64,000 bases of DNA from a virus, in IMG/VR virus record IMGVR_UViG_3300031758_000011, positions 62,001 through 126,000 of that record; one strand, 5' to 3'. This document shows positions 32,938 through 39,480 of this stretch, in pieces. Numbering within the stretch: the stretch's first letter is position 1; every line of letters starts with the position of its first letter. The notes beneath the pieces were generated by a model. That model did not search any database and was not told the DNA's origin. It was given only the letters and a program-made list of their open reading frames with translations. The position numbers were made by a program, and so were the translations under genes.

Positions 32938-33960
32938 ATGAGTAAAAGAGATTATTACGAAGTATTAGGTGTTAAAAAAGGTGCTAGTGCTGATGAAATT
33001 AAAAAAGCGTATAGAAAACTAGCAAAAGAACATCACCCAGACAAAGGCGGTGACGAACAAAGATTCAAAGAGATATCAGAAGCATACGAAACATTGTCAG
33101 ATAGCAGCAAAAAGGCTAATTATGACCAATTTGGTCATTCTAGTGGTAGACAAGGTTTCGACCCATTCGGTGGATTTAGAAATCCGTTTGGTGGAAGAAA
33201 CCCATTTGGTGGGTTTGACCAACCTAGATATGGTTCAAATATTTCGTTAGTCGTTAAACTAACGTTAGAAGATATTTTTAATGGTGTTAATAAGAGCTAT
33301 AAATACACTAGAAAAGCCAAATGTGGTACGTGTGATGGTCATGGTGGTGAAAACACTGTAGATTGTCACGTTTGTGGTGGTTCTGGTCAAATGGTTCACG
33401 TTATGAAGACACCTATGGGTATAATTCAGCAAATGACTGCTTGTAATCATTGTTCTGGCACTGGTAAAACATACACAAAAGAATGTGGGAAGTGTAAAGG
33501 AAATGGTGTTGTTGATAAAGAAGAAATGGTTGAAGTTGAAGTTCCATCTGGTGTTATTGATGGTATGTCATTTGTTATGGAAGGTAAAGGTCATTGTGTT
33601 AAAAATGGTGAGGAAGGTGATTTAATAATAAAGATTTTAGAATTACCACATAAATTATTCACTAGAAACGGTAAAGATTTAAAATTAACGTTAAAAGTAC
33701 CTTTTCCAACAATGGTTTTAGGTGGTAAGATGGAAATACCTACAATTGAAGGTAACAACATTAGAATAACTATCCCAGAACATAGTGAAGTAGGACAAAC
33801 GTTAAGAATTCCATTCAAAGGTATTAAAGTGTATGGTGATGATGGTAGAGGTGATATTTTTGTTAACCTATCTGTTGACATACCTAAAGAGATTGATGAT
33901 GAAACAAAATCTGTTATCATTGATTTAAAAGAAAAATTACTTGCAACACAAAATTCTTAA
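32938..33960 (+). CDS. dnaJ: DnaJ co-chaperone
   Basis: 340 residues. J domain with EHHPDKGG (HPD), a Gly/Phe-rich linker ([15 protein letters not shown]), four CxxCxGxG-type zinc motifs ([32 protein letters not shown]) and the C-terminal substrate-binding beta domains. It recruits host DnaK for folding. It lies near ClpP and tmRNA, giving a local group of protein quality-control genes. Confidence 0.93.
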   Translation: MSKRDYYEVLGVKKGASADEIKKAYRKLAKEHHPDKGGDEQRFKEISEAYETLSDSSKKANYDQFGHSSGRQGFDPFGGFRNPFGGRNPFGGFDQPRYGSNISLVVKLTLEDIFNGVNKSYKYTRKAKCGTCDGHGGENTVDCHVCGGSGQMVHVMKTPMGIIQQMTACNHCSGTGKTYTKECGKCKGNGVVDKEEMVEVEVPSGVIDGMSFVMEGKGHCVKNGEEGDLIIKILELPHKLFTRNGKDLKLTLKVPFPTMVLGGKMEIPTIEGNNIRITIPEHSEVGQTLRIPFKGIKVYGDDGRGDIFVNLSVDIPKEIDDETKSVIIDLKEKLLATQNS

Positions 33961-33988
33961 TTTGCTTGTAATTCATATAATAAAATTG

Positions 33989-33996
33989 TATATTAG
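33989..33996 (+). promoter_or_regulatory. Promoter-like TATATTAG
   Basis: Variant -7 box upstream of the 34031 gene; TTTG at 33961 and TTG at 33966 are possible -33 boxes. Confidence 0.35.
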
Positions 33997-34030
33997 GAAA
34001 AATAAAGTAAAATAAATAAAAAAGTAAATT

Positions 34031-34483
34031 ATGGCAAAATTTGAAGAACCATTTGAAGACACGTTGGATTTATACAACGAAGTAATTAAAAATGTTGGTT
34101 TAGACCAATATGTTAATATCAGTGTATTGGTTAACAACAAATCTAAAGAATTGTTTAAAGTTAACAAAGCAAATGAATTGTTAAAATACAAAACTGGTGA
34201 CGACATAATCATCGTTATCAATGAAAGAATTTTTGAACAATTAACTGATGAACAACGCAGAATTGTTGTTGAGGAATCTTTATCTAGTATCCATTATGAT
34301 ATGGAAAATGATAAATTAATTATCAGCAAACCAGATGTTGTAACATTTAGTGGTGTATTATCTAAACATACGTTTGATAAATGGAATACATTACGTGAGT
34401 CTATTAAATCTTTATACGAAGCTGAAAAACAAGCTGAAGATGAGGCTGCTAATGCTACTAGTAAAAAAGCAAAAGCATACTAA
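34031..34483 (+). CDS. Phage metallopeptidase-like protein lacking HExxH
   Basis: 150 residues. The layout (IIVINERIFEQLTDEQRRIVVEESLSSIHYD, then LIISKPDVVTFSGVLSKH) resembles the putative phage metallopeptidase family, where the QRR-x-x-x-x segment runs into HExLH and is followed by a basic strand, D-V-x-x-F and a helix. Here the HExxH position reads EESLSS, so no zinc site is present. If the relationship holds it is an inactive homologue. The tail is Ala/Lys-rich. Confidence 0.5.
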   Translation: MAKFEEPFEDTLDLYNEVIKNVGLDQYVNISVLVNNKSKELFKVNKANELLKYKTGDDIIIVINERIFEQLTDEQRRIVVEESLSSIHYDMENDKLIISKPDVVTFSGVLSKHTFDKWNTLRESIKSLYEAEKQAEDEAANATSKKAKAY

Positions 34484-34791
34484 TGAGTAGAGAAGAAGTA
34501 GAAGAACTATTGGCTGAGTCAAACCCAGAAGCGTTATTCATGGATGGGTTTGACGATGCTATAATAGGTATAGCTGAAAGACCTAATTTTGGTCCTATAG
34601 TAGCTTACGATGAAGAAAAAATAATTGAGATTCTATTCCATCAAATGGAAGCATCACCAGAAGATTTAGTTGATAGAACCAAAGATGAAGTTTGTTTAGA
34701 AATGGCTTTAGAATACTATTACTACAACGTAAAATCAACATGGATGGGTGAAAACACACCAATTATTATAACGACAAAATTTTATGAATAA
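34483..34791 (+). CDS. Hypothetical acidic protein
   Basis: 102 residues, overlapping the previous stop by 1 nt and the ClpP-like start by 8 nt. The sequence (FMDGFDDAIIGIAERPNFGP, VVAYDEEKII) is typical of small phage hypotheticals that describe a compact alpha/beta domain. Function unknown. Confidence 0.6.
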   Translation: MSREEVEELLAESNPEALFMDGFDDAIIGIAERPNFGPIVAYDEEKIIEILFHQMEASPEDLVDRTKDEVCLEMALEYYYYNVKSTWMGENTPIIITTKFYE

Positions 34792-35509
34792 TATGAATTT
34801 AACTAATGAATTTAGAGATTATGCTATTAAGCATATGGGTGTTTCATCTTTAGAGTTTCACCAATGGGAACAAATGCAAGAAAAGCTTTATGGTTCTCAA
34901 GCGTCATTAATGGTGCCATCAGCATCATTAACGCCTTACATTCTTGAAGAAAGAGAATTAAGAGCAACACAAATGGATATCTTTTCAAGAATGATGATGG
35001 ATAGAATCATTTGGTTAGCTGGCCCAGTTAACGACAGAATGAGCACAGTTGTACAAGCACAACTTATGTTTTTGGATAACTTAGAAACAAAAGATATTAC
35101 TTTACATGTCGATTCTCCAGGTGGTTCAGTAAAATCTGGTTTATCAATCGTTGACGTAATGGATTATATCACATCTGATTGCGTAACAATTAACACTGGT
35201 ATGGCTGCAAGTATGGGAAGTATCTTATTGGGTGCTGGCACAAAAGGTAAACGTTATACATTACGTTTCAGTAGAGTAATGCTACACCAAGTTTCGACTG
35301 GAGCTCAAGGTAACATCCAAGACATTAGACGTTCAATTGCTGAAGGTGAAAAGTATAATGACATTTTATTTGGTTTGTTAGGTCAATATACTGATAAAGA
35401 CCCAAAACAAGTAATGGAAGATGCAAGTCGTGATTTATGGTTAAATGCTGATGAAGCTTTAGCTTATGGAATCGTTGATAACATTATTACAGCTAAAAAG
35501 AAAAAATAA
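34784..35509 (+). CDS. clpP: ClpP-like serine protease
   Basis: 241 residues with the complete ClpP triad: Ser in NTGMAASMGS, His in VMLHQVSTG, and Asp in SRDLWLNADEAL; the substrate strand DSPGGSVKSG is also present. About 45 extra residues precede the usual ClpP start. ClpP forms tetradecamers that degrade unfolded or tagged proteins fed by ClpX/ClpA; no such ATPase is visible here, so host ClpX would be needed. The tmRNA gene starts 257 nt downstream. Confidence 0.9.
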   Translation: MNNMNLTNEFRDYAIKHMGVSSLEFHQWEQMQEKLYGSQASLMVPSASLTPYILEERELRATQMDIFSRMMMDRIIWLAGPVNDRMSTVVQAQLMFLDNLETKDITLHVDSPGGSVKSGLSIVDVMDYITSDCVTINTGMAASMGSILLGAGTKGKRYTLRFSRVMLHQVSTGAQGNIQDIRRSIAEGEKYNDILFGLLGQYTDKDPKQVMEDASRDLWLNADEALAYGIVDNIITAKKKK

Positions 35510-35521
35510 TTGCAAAATTAC

Positions 35522-35552
35522 TTGCATTATTTAAAAAATGTTTGTACATTTG
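35522..35552 (+). promoter_or_regulatory. Host-type promoter upstream of tmRNA
   Basis: TTG (35523-35525) and TACATTTG (35545-35552). Transcription would run through a hairpin, the small gene at 35613 and the tmRNA. Confidence 0.6.
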
Positions 35553-35570
35553 TAATAAGAAAATAAATAA

Positions 35571-35594
35571 GTGGGTTTTTTAACAGAAACCCAC
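35571..35594 (+). terminator. Hairpin GTGGGTTT/AAACCCAC
   Basis: Perfect 8-bp stem with an 8-nt loop near the predicted RNA 5' end. It lacks a clear T-run, so it may be a leader structure, not a terminator. Confidence 0.4.
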
Positions 35595-35602
35595 ATATTT
35601 AT
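35595..35602 (+). promoter_or_regulatory. Late-type motif ATATTTAT
   Basis: Exact motif, 10 nt before the ATG at 35613. Confidence 0.55.
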
Positions 35603-35612
35603 AAAACACATT

Positions 35613-35747
35613 ATGAATACAATAAAAATAATTAACAATTCAGTTTTCTTAATATATGAAAACGAAACTTTAGAATTTTCTAAGTCATCAAAAATTTTTA
35701 ATTATTTTATTAAACTTAATGGTGAAATTTATTATTTAGTAAAATAA
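35613..35747 (+). CDS. 44-residue hypothetical protein
   Basis: ATG at 35613 encodes MNTIKIINNSVFLIYENETL and 24 more residues to TAA. It follows an exact late-type motif and ends 19 nt before the tmRNA. No family recognised. Confidence 0.45.
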   Translation: MNTIKIINNSVFLIYENETLEFSKSSKIFNYFIKLNGEIYYLVK

Positions 35748-35752
35748 TACAC

Positions 35753-35761
35753 GTTCTTTAA
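35753..35761 (+). promoter_or_regulatory. boxA-like GTTCTTTAA
   Basis: Resembles the rRNA antitermination boxA (TGCTCTTTAACA in E. coli). Lies 5 nt before the tmRNA; similar elements at 37111 and 46868. Confidence 0.4.
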
Positions 35762-35766
35762 TTTAT

Positions 35767-36126
35767 GGGGTATTTAAGGTATTGACTGGGTATAGTCGTA
35801 GGTAGTAAGCATGTAGTGCTAGATTGGAAGCACTTTAAACTGTCTATTAGAACAAGAATTGACAACGATTTAATCGTATCAGAAAATTTCCTTGATGAAG
35901 CGACATTCGTTTCTAACGGAGAGCTTGCAGTAGCCTAATATTGCATATGGTAGTAACCTACCGATGGTGGTAATCCACTAAGATAATGGTAATCCATCTG
36001 GTGTGAAGCTTAAATTACACGGTAAAAAGAGGTAGCGAAATTTCGGATAGTTTGAAAACTATGTCCTAAACATGTAGAAAGCATTGAAGAATATTCAACA
36101 CACGGGTTCGATTCCCGTATACTCCA
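35767..36126 (+). ncRNA. ssrA: Transfer-messenger RNA (tmRNA)
   Basis: 360 nt, typical length. The ends pair as GGGGTAT/ATACTCC with discriminator A; CCA is not encoded. The 5' TATTGACTGGG and AAGCATGTAG, and the 3' CTAAACATGTAGAAAGC and T arm (CGGGTTCGATTCCCG), match conserved tmRNA features. The tag frame probably runs 35861-35938 (GAC resume codon to TAA), giving a long tag of about 25 residues that ends SNGELAVA. tmRNA frees stalled ribosomes and tags the products for ClpXP. A terminator follows. Confidence 0.92.
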
Positions 36127-36177
36127 CTCTTAACAGATTCATTCTCAAACAAATATCCGTGAGTAATGAAATTATTA

Positions 36178-36210
36178 CCCTCAGTAAGTCGCTTTACTGG
36201 GGGTTTTTTA
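36178..36210 (+). terminator. Terminator after tmRNA
   Basis: CCCTCAGTAA-GTCGCT-TTACTGGGGG, 10-bp stem with T-run. Confidence 0.85.
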
Positions 36211-36219
36211 TTTTTTAGC

Positions 36220-36227
36220 ATATTTAT
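36220..36227 (+). promoter_or_regulatory. Late-type motif ATATTTAT
   Basis: Exact motif, 15 nt before the ATG at 36243. Confidence 0.6.
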
Positions 36228-36242
36228 ATTAAAAACAAAACT

Positions 36243-36608
36243 ATGGAAAAAATAAAACAATTTTTATTAAAAGCTTTAAGTTCAAAAAGTGATGTATCTA
36301 GTAAAAGATTAATTTCATTTTTAGCGTTTACAATGATGTCAATTGGTTTTATAAGCAATTTATATTTTGGGTTAAAAGTTGAAGAACACATGTTTAAATC
36401 AATGGAATGGATAGTTGAAATAGGTATGGGTACTGTACTATTAGACCCTTTGACAAGAAGATTTGGAAGTAATAATTTAGGTGGTGAACCGCAACCACCA
36501 CAACCTCAAACACCAACAAGTGGAGGTACTCAAACACAAACAGTATCTACTGGTGATACGCAAACCCAATCAGTAGATATGCCAACTGGACCAGACCCAG
36601 TAGAATAA
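36243..36608 (+). CDS. Small membrane protein, holin-like
   Basis: 121 residues. The segment SSKRLISFLAFTMMSIGFIS with a second hydrophobic stretch (WIVEIGMGTVLLD) is the pattern of the small two-segment membrane proteins often called holins in Bacteroidetes phages; the C-terminal ~45 residues are Pro/Gln/Thr-rich. Late-type motif and terminator make it a single-gene unit. Holin function is unproven, and the 23630 protein is an alternative candidate. Confidence 0.6.
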   Translation: MEKIKQFLLKALSSKSDVSSKRLISFLAFTMMSIGFISNLYFGLKVEEHMFKSMEWIVEIGMGTVLLDPLTRRFGSNNLGGEPQPPQPQTPTSGGTQTQTVSTGDTQTQSVDMPTGPDPVE

Positions 36609-36609
36609 A

Positions 36610-36642
36610 AAAAGGACTCTAAATTAGAGTCCTTTATTTTTT
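36610..36642. terminator. Bidirectional terminator
   Basis: AAAGGACTCT-AAATT-AGAGTCCTTT with A- and T-runs, between the convergent 36243 gene and the minus-strand mini-gene. Confidence 0.85.
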
Positions 36643-36654
36643 ATAACCACCATA

Positions 36655-36729
36655 TTATTTACTAGTTGGTGTAACTGGTGGTGGAGTAGTAGTTTCTACT
36701 GTTCTTGGTTTTCCGCATCCGCAACCCAT
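36655..36729 (-). CDS. 24-residue Cys/Pro-rich mini-protein
   Basis: Minus strand MGCGCGKPRTVETTTPPPVT plus PTSK and TAA. It is bounded by a bidirectional terminator and, 36 nt upstream, by a minus-strand ATATTTAT (36766-36773), which supports a real gene despite its size. Metal binding by the CGC pair is possible. Confidence 0.45.
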   Translation of the reverse strand: MGCGCGKPRTVETTTPPPVTPTSK

Positions 36730-36765
36730 AGTTTCTAAGATTTAATTAATTGTTATTTTATAATA

Positions 36766-36773
36766 ATAAATAT
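36766..36773 (-). promoter_or_regulatory. Late-type motif ATATTTAT (minus)
   Basis: Exact motif on the minus strand facing the mini-gene at 36729. Confidence 0.45.
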
Positions 36774-36806
36774 TGACTATAAAGAAAAATAATCATATAT
36801 TTAAAT

Positions 36807-37037
36807 ATGTTTTCGACTAAATATAATGCGACATTATTGGATAGTAAATGGAATCCAATAAAAAATAACGTTAAATTTAACGTTATACCTAGAAAAAATG
36901 AATATATCTATTATATTGATAGATATTATCATGTTGTTAATGTGATTCATGATTTAACGACTAAACATAACGTTTTAGTTGTTTTAGAGGAACTTACAAA
37001 CGATAAACAGAATGAAATGGGTGGTACAAAAAAATAA
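36807..37037 (+). CDS. Hypothetical small protein
   Basis: 76 residues, beta-rich and aromatic (KFNVIPRKNEYIYYIDRYYHVVNVIHDL), resembling small phage beta-barrel proteins such as head-closure or adaptor-type folds, but no identification is possible. Preceded by ATATTTAA. Confidence 0.55.
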   Translation: MFSTKYNATLLDSKWNPIKNNVKFNVIPRKNEYIYYIDRYYHVVNVIHDLTTKHNVLVVLEELTNDKQNEMGGTKK

Positions 37038-37060
37038 ATTAAAAATATTTTTGATTTTAC

Positions 37061-37091
37061 TTGACAAACCACATATTTATTAGTACATTTG
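37061..37091 (+). promoter_or_regulatory. Strong promoter for stable RNA region
   Basis: TTGAC (37061-37065) and TACATTTG (37084-37091), with an ATATTTAT (37073-37080) in the spacer, so both promoter classes overlap here. Confidence 0.65.
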
Positions 37092-37096
37092 TAATA

Positions 37097-37594
37097 TAAT
37101 TAAAAACAACGTTCTTTACATATTAAAAATATTATCTAAAAAGATGGGTTCTGCAACCAAAACAGATACAATTACTATGAGAGTTTAGTTGGTATGCCAG
37201 AAAGACAATATGACCTTTGAAAGAAGGACTCGGATGGTTTTTACTGCAACGGAATTAAACAAAATTGGTTAGGTTTCCAATTAAAACAAAAACCACGTCA
37301 CAACCACCCCAATAGGTGCAAGTAGGATGTAGTCGAATAACAGTAGACTCTCGCCAAAGCGTAGCCGAAGACGTAAAAAGGGTTAATCCGCTGGGATGAA
37401 AAAACACAAAAAACCATCTTGAGATAAACTTATTGGCAGAAAGAATCTATTCAGCAATTTAACTATACTATATTCTAAGCAAAGTAAAAAAAACAGATTC
37501 TGGCCAACTATGCTCTAGAAGTTTAGACTTTATCAGATGGGTATCGAAAGATATCTATGGGATAACTGGTTCGTAGCCAGTCTAGGGCACACAT
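37097..37594 (+). ncRNA. Candidate large structured ncRNA
   Basis: About 500 nt with no credible reading frame, richer in G and C than neighbours, starting just after a strong promoter and running into a tRNA. Visible helices: AAGATGG (37141-37147) with CCATCTT (37414-37420); AATTGG/CCAATT (37263-37282); CACC/GGTG near 37304-37319; TATC-GAAA-GATA with a GNRA loop near 37542-37553; ACTGG/CCAGT near 37565-37582. A boxA-like GTTCTTTACA lies at 37111. Large phage RNAs such as GOLLD and ROOL are known beside tRNAs; identity is untested. Confidence 0.5.
37111..37120 (+). promoter_or_regulatory. boxA-like GTTCTTTACA
   Basis: Near the predicted 5' end of the candidate ncRNA; see also 35753 and 46868. 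Confidence 0.4.
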
Positions 37595-37666
37595 TGCGGA
37601 GTAGAGCAGAGGTAGCTCGCAAGGCTCATAACCTTGAGGTCGGGGGTTCGATTCCTTCCTCCGCTA
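37595..37666 (+). tRNA. tRNA-Met(CAT), initiator-like
   Basis: GCGGAG/CTCCGC acceptor pairs with an unpaired T1-T72, D arm GAGC...GCTC, anticodon arm CAAGG-CTCATAA-CCTTG, T arm GGGGG-TTCGATT-CCTTC. The 1-72 mismatch is typical of initiator tRNAs, though the three G-C pairs of the anticodon stem are not complete. CCA is not encoded. Confidence 0.8.
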
Positions 37667-37753
37667 GATAACCGAAATTAACTCACTTGCACGTAGTGGT
37701 TATTGCACACCTAAATGGTGACTAAGAAGTTAATAAATTTTAAAAGTATTTGT

Positions 37754-38260
37754 ATGAGTATTGAAGTAAGCAAACAAGAGTTAATAACCAAATTAAGTGT
37801 TGATAAAGGTTATTCAGTTGATAAAGATGGTAAAGTCTTTAATAAAGATGGTCAAGAAATCTCAATTGGAAAATCTAAAAAAGGTTATTTATCTTTTAAC
37901 ATTAGAGTAGAAAAGGGTTCAAACCCAACTAGGTCTTTTGTTCACAGATTACAAGCTTATCAAAAATTTGGTGATAAAATTTTTGAAACTGGTATTGTTG
38001 TCAGACATTTAAACGGAATATCAACGGATAATTCGTATGATAATATAGGGATTGGTACATATAGTGAAAATTCTTTAGACGTACCTAAAGAAAAAAGAAT
38101 TAAGTTATCTAGTAAAGCTAACTTAAAATATAACCATGAAGCTATTATCAATGATAAAAAGAATGGTTTAAGTTTTAGTGAAATAATGGCTAAACATGGG
38201 ATATCTTCTAAAGGGACAATCTCATTTATACTAAAAAAGTCACTAGAATCCACCAAATAA
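37754..38260 (+). CDS. HNH homing endonuclease-like protein
   Basis: 168 residues from the ATG at 37754 (an in-frame ATG at 37715 would add 13). The core SFVHRLQAYQKFGDKIFETG, VVRHLNGISTDNSYDNIGIG matches the HNH pattern H-L-(N)-G-x-x-x-D-N-x-x-x-N of free-standing phage endonucleases with an AP2-like strand region before it. The C-terminus (INDKKNGLSFSEIMAKHGIS) is helix-turn-helix-like. It lies between an intact tRNA-Met and a decayed tRNA-Met copy. Confidence 0.75.
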   Translation: MSIEVSKQELITKLSVDKGYSVDKDGKVFNKDGQEISIGKSKKGYLSFNIRVEKGSNPTRSFVHRLQAYQKFGDKIFETGIVVRHLNGISTDNSYDNIGIGTYSENSLDVPKEKRIKLSSKANLKYNHEAIINDKKNGLSFSEIMAKHGISSKGTISFILKKSLESTK

Positions 38261-38266
38261 TATATT

Positions 38267-38335
38267 GCGTTATGGTGTAAGAGGTTGCACACGAGGCTCA
38301 TAACCTTGAAGGGTGGTTCGATTCCGAGTTCGCTA
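38267..38335 (+). pseudogene. Decayed tRNA-Met(CAT)-like sequence
   Basis: Anticodon arm CGAGG-CTCATAA-CCTTG nearly repeats that of the 37595 tRNA, and GGTTCGATTCC is T-arm-like, but the acceptor stem pairs only 3 of 7 positions and the T stem is weak. It starts 7 nt after the HNH stop. Confidence 0.5.
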
Positions 38336-38341
38336 CTAAAA

Positions 38342-38421
38342 AGAATAGTTTCAGCAATCTTCTGGATGAAAATTAAATTTGCAAAATTCGATTAGTGGTT
38401 CAATTCCACAAAGACTATTCT
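38342..38421 (+). other. tRNA-like element, possible tRNA-Cys(GCA) remnant
   Basis: AGAATAGT (38342-38349) pairs with ACTATTCT (38414-38421), D arm TTCA...TGAA, T arm GTGG-TTCAATT-CCAC. The middle carries TTTGCAAA, which would give anticodon GCA, but the anticodon stem is poor and there are extra bases before the 3' acceptor strand. Confidence 0.4.
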
Positions 38422-38432
38422 GAACTTATTAA

Positions 38433-38459
38433 GAAGCCATCTAAATGATGGCTTTTTTT
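38433..38459 (+). terminator. Terminator after tRNA-like genes
   Basis: AAGCCATC-TAAAT-GATGGCTT with T-run. Confidence 0.8.
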
Positions 38460-38484
38460 ATTTGCATATATGAATAATATTTAG

Positions 38485-38492
38485 TAAATTTG
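38485..38492 (+). promoter_or_regulatory. Host-type promoter -7 element TAAATTTG
   Basis: Six nt before the ATG at 38499; TTTG at 38461 is a candidate -33 box. Confidence 0.55.
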
Positions 38493-38498
38493 TAAAAG

Positions 38499-38582
38499 AT
38501 GACGGTATTAGCAATTATTGTGTTTTTATTAGTTATTTTATTTTCCGCAAAAGGTAAAATTAAAAATAGAAGAAAATGGTAA
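38499..38582 (+). CDS. 27-residue single-span membrane peptide
   Basis: MTVLAIIVFLLVILFSAKGK followed by a basic tail (IKNRRKW). One hydrophobic span with a positively charged C-terminus. It lies right behind a promoter and overlaps the next start (ATGGTAA), so it is likely translated. Confidence 0.5.
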   Translation: MTVLAIIVFLLVILFSAKGKIKNRRKW

Positions 38583-38836
38583 AAAAATTAACTAGCGAAA
38601 ATTTAGAGTTATTTATCGACACTTATAAAACCAAACATAAAGAAGGTTTTACTGGTTATGAAATCGTGACCATATTAGAAAAATACAAAATCGATAAAGA
38701 TAAGTTTTATGAAGCGTTAGGTGTTAACACATGTATGAATATTGGTGGTGATTTTATCACTTATCATTGTGACGTTGAAAAAGGGTTACGTTGTGTTATT
38801 GAAGACCGTGACCAAAATATTTTAGAATGGGATTAA
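38576..38836 (+). CDS. Hypothetical protein
   Basis: 86 residues, overlapping the membrane peptide by 7 nt and the next gene by 10 nt. Helical with an acidic end (FTGYEIVTILEKYKIDKDKFYEALGVNTCM). No family recognised. Confidence 0.6.
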   Translation: MVKKLTSENLELFIDTYKTKHKEGFTGYEIVTILEKYKIDKDKFYEALGVNTCMNIGGDFITYHCDVEKGLRCVIEDRDQNILEWD

Positions 38837-39393
38837 ATATAAATTATATGGATGCAGAAACAAAAATGTTAGAAAGACTAACTGGTAAAACAAGAAAACC
38901 TAAGTTACTAATCATAGGTAACATGAGACATGGGAAAGATACATTAGCTGAAATCTTCAATGAAGAATTTGGTTATACGTTTGAATCATCATCTCAATCA
39001 GCAGCAAATATCTTTTTGTATGACTTATTAAAAGACAAATATGGTTATTCAACACCAGAAGAATGTTTTGAAGATAGAGTTAACCACAGACAAGAATGGT
39101 ATGAAGCTATTTGTGATTATAACAAAGATGATAGAGCTAAATTAGCTAAAGGTATCTTACAACGTTCAGATTGTTATGTAGGAATGCGTGACAGAGATGA
39201 AATTGAAGAATGTTTAAGACAAGGTATTTTTGATTTGGTTATTTGGGTGGATGCATCTGAAAGACTACCAAACGAAGACGCTAGTTCATTCAACATTGAT
39301 AGAACATGTGCAGACATTGTTATTGAAAACAATGGTACTTATGAGCAATTTAAAGCAAGTGCGTTAAGATTAGGAAAAATTTTATTCAAATAA
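38827..39393 (+). CDS. P-loop nucleotide kinase (dNMP kinase-like)
   Basis: 188 residues (an internal ATG at 38848 is an alternative start). Walker A is IIGNMRHGKDT, followed by a lid-like acidic region and FDLVIWVDASERLP, then a C-terminal DIVIENNGTYEQF strand-turn as in adenylate/deoxynucleoside monophosphate kinases including T4 gp1. It would supply dNDPs for phage DNA synthesis. Substrate is not predictable. Confidence 0.7.
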   Translation: MGLNINYMDAETKMLERLTGKTRKPKLLIIGNMRHGKDTLAEIFNEEFGYTFESSSQSAANIFLYDLLKDKYGYSTPEECFEDRVNHRQEWYEAICDYNKDDRAKLAKGILQRSDCYVGMRDRDEIEECLRQGIFDLVIWVDASERLPNEDASSFNIDRTCADIVIENNGTYEQFKASALRLGKILFK

Positions 39394-39423
39394 AAAATAT
39401 AGGGATAAAATAAATATTATAAA

Positions 39424-39458
39424 AAAAAAAGCATAGACATTATCTATGCTTTTTTTTA
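39424..39458 (+). terminator. Terminator
   Basis: AAAGCATAGA-CATTA-TCTATGCTTT with long A- and T-runs. Confidence 0.85.
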
Positions 39459-39468
39459 TTTTCATTAG

Positions 39469-39476
39469 ATATTTAT
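39469..39476 (+). promoter_or_regulatory. Late-type motif ATATTTAT
   Basis: Exact motif, only 4 nt before the ATG at 39481. Confidence 0.5.
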
Positions 39477-39480
39477 TTAT

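Noticed and set aside
36066-36260. Minus-strand 64-residue frame over the tmRNA 3' part
   Set aside because: It is antisense to conserved tmRNA structure and the following terminator; no promoter or family pattern.
37097-37594. rRNA or RNase P RNA
   Set aside because: No recognisable conserved rRNA or RNase P core sequences.
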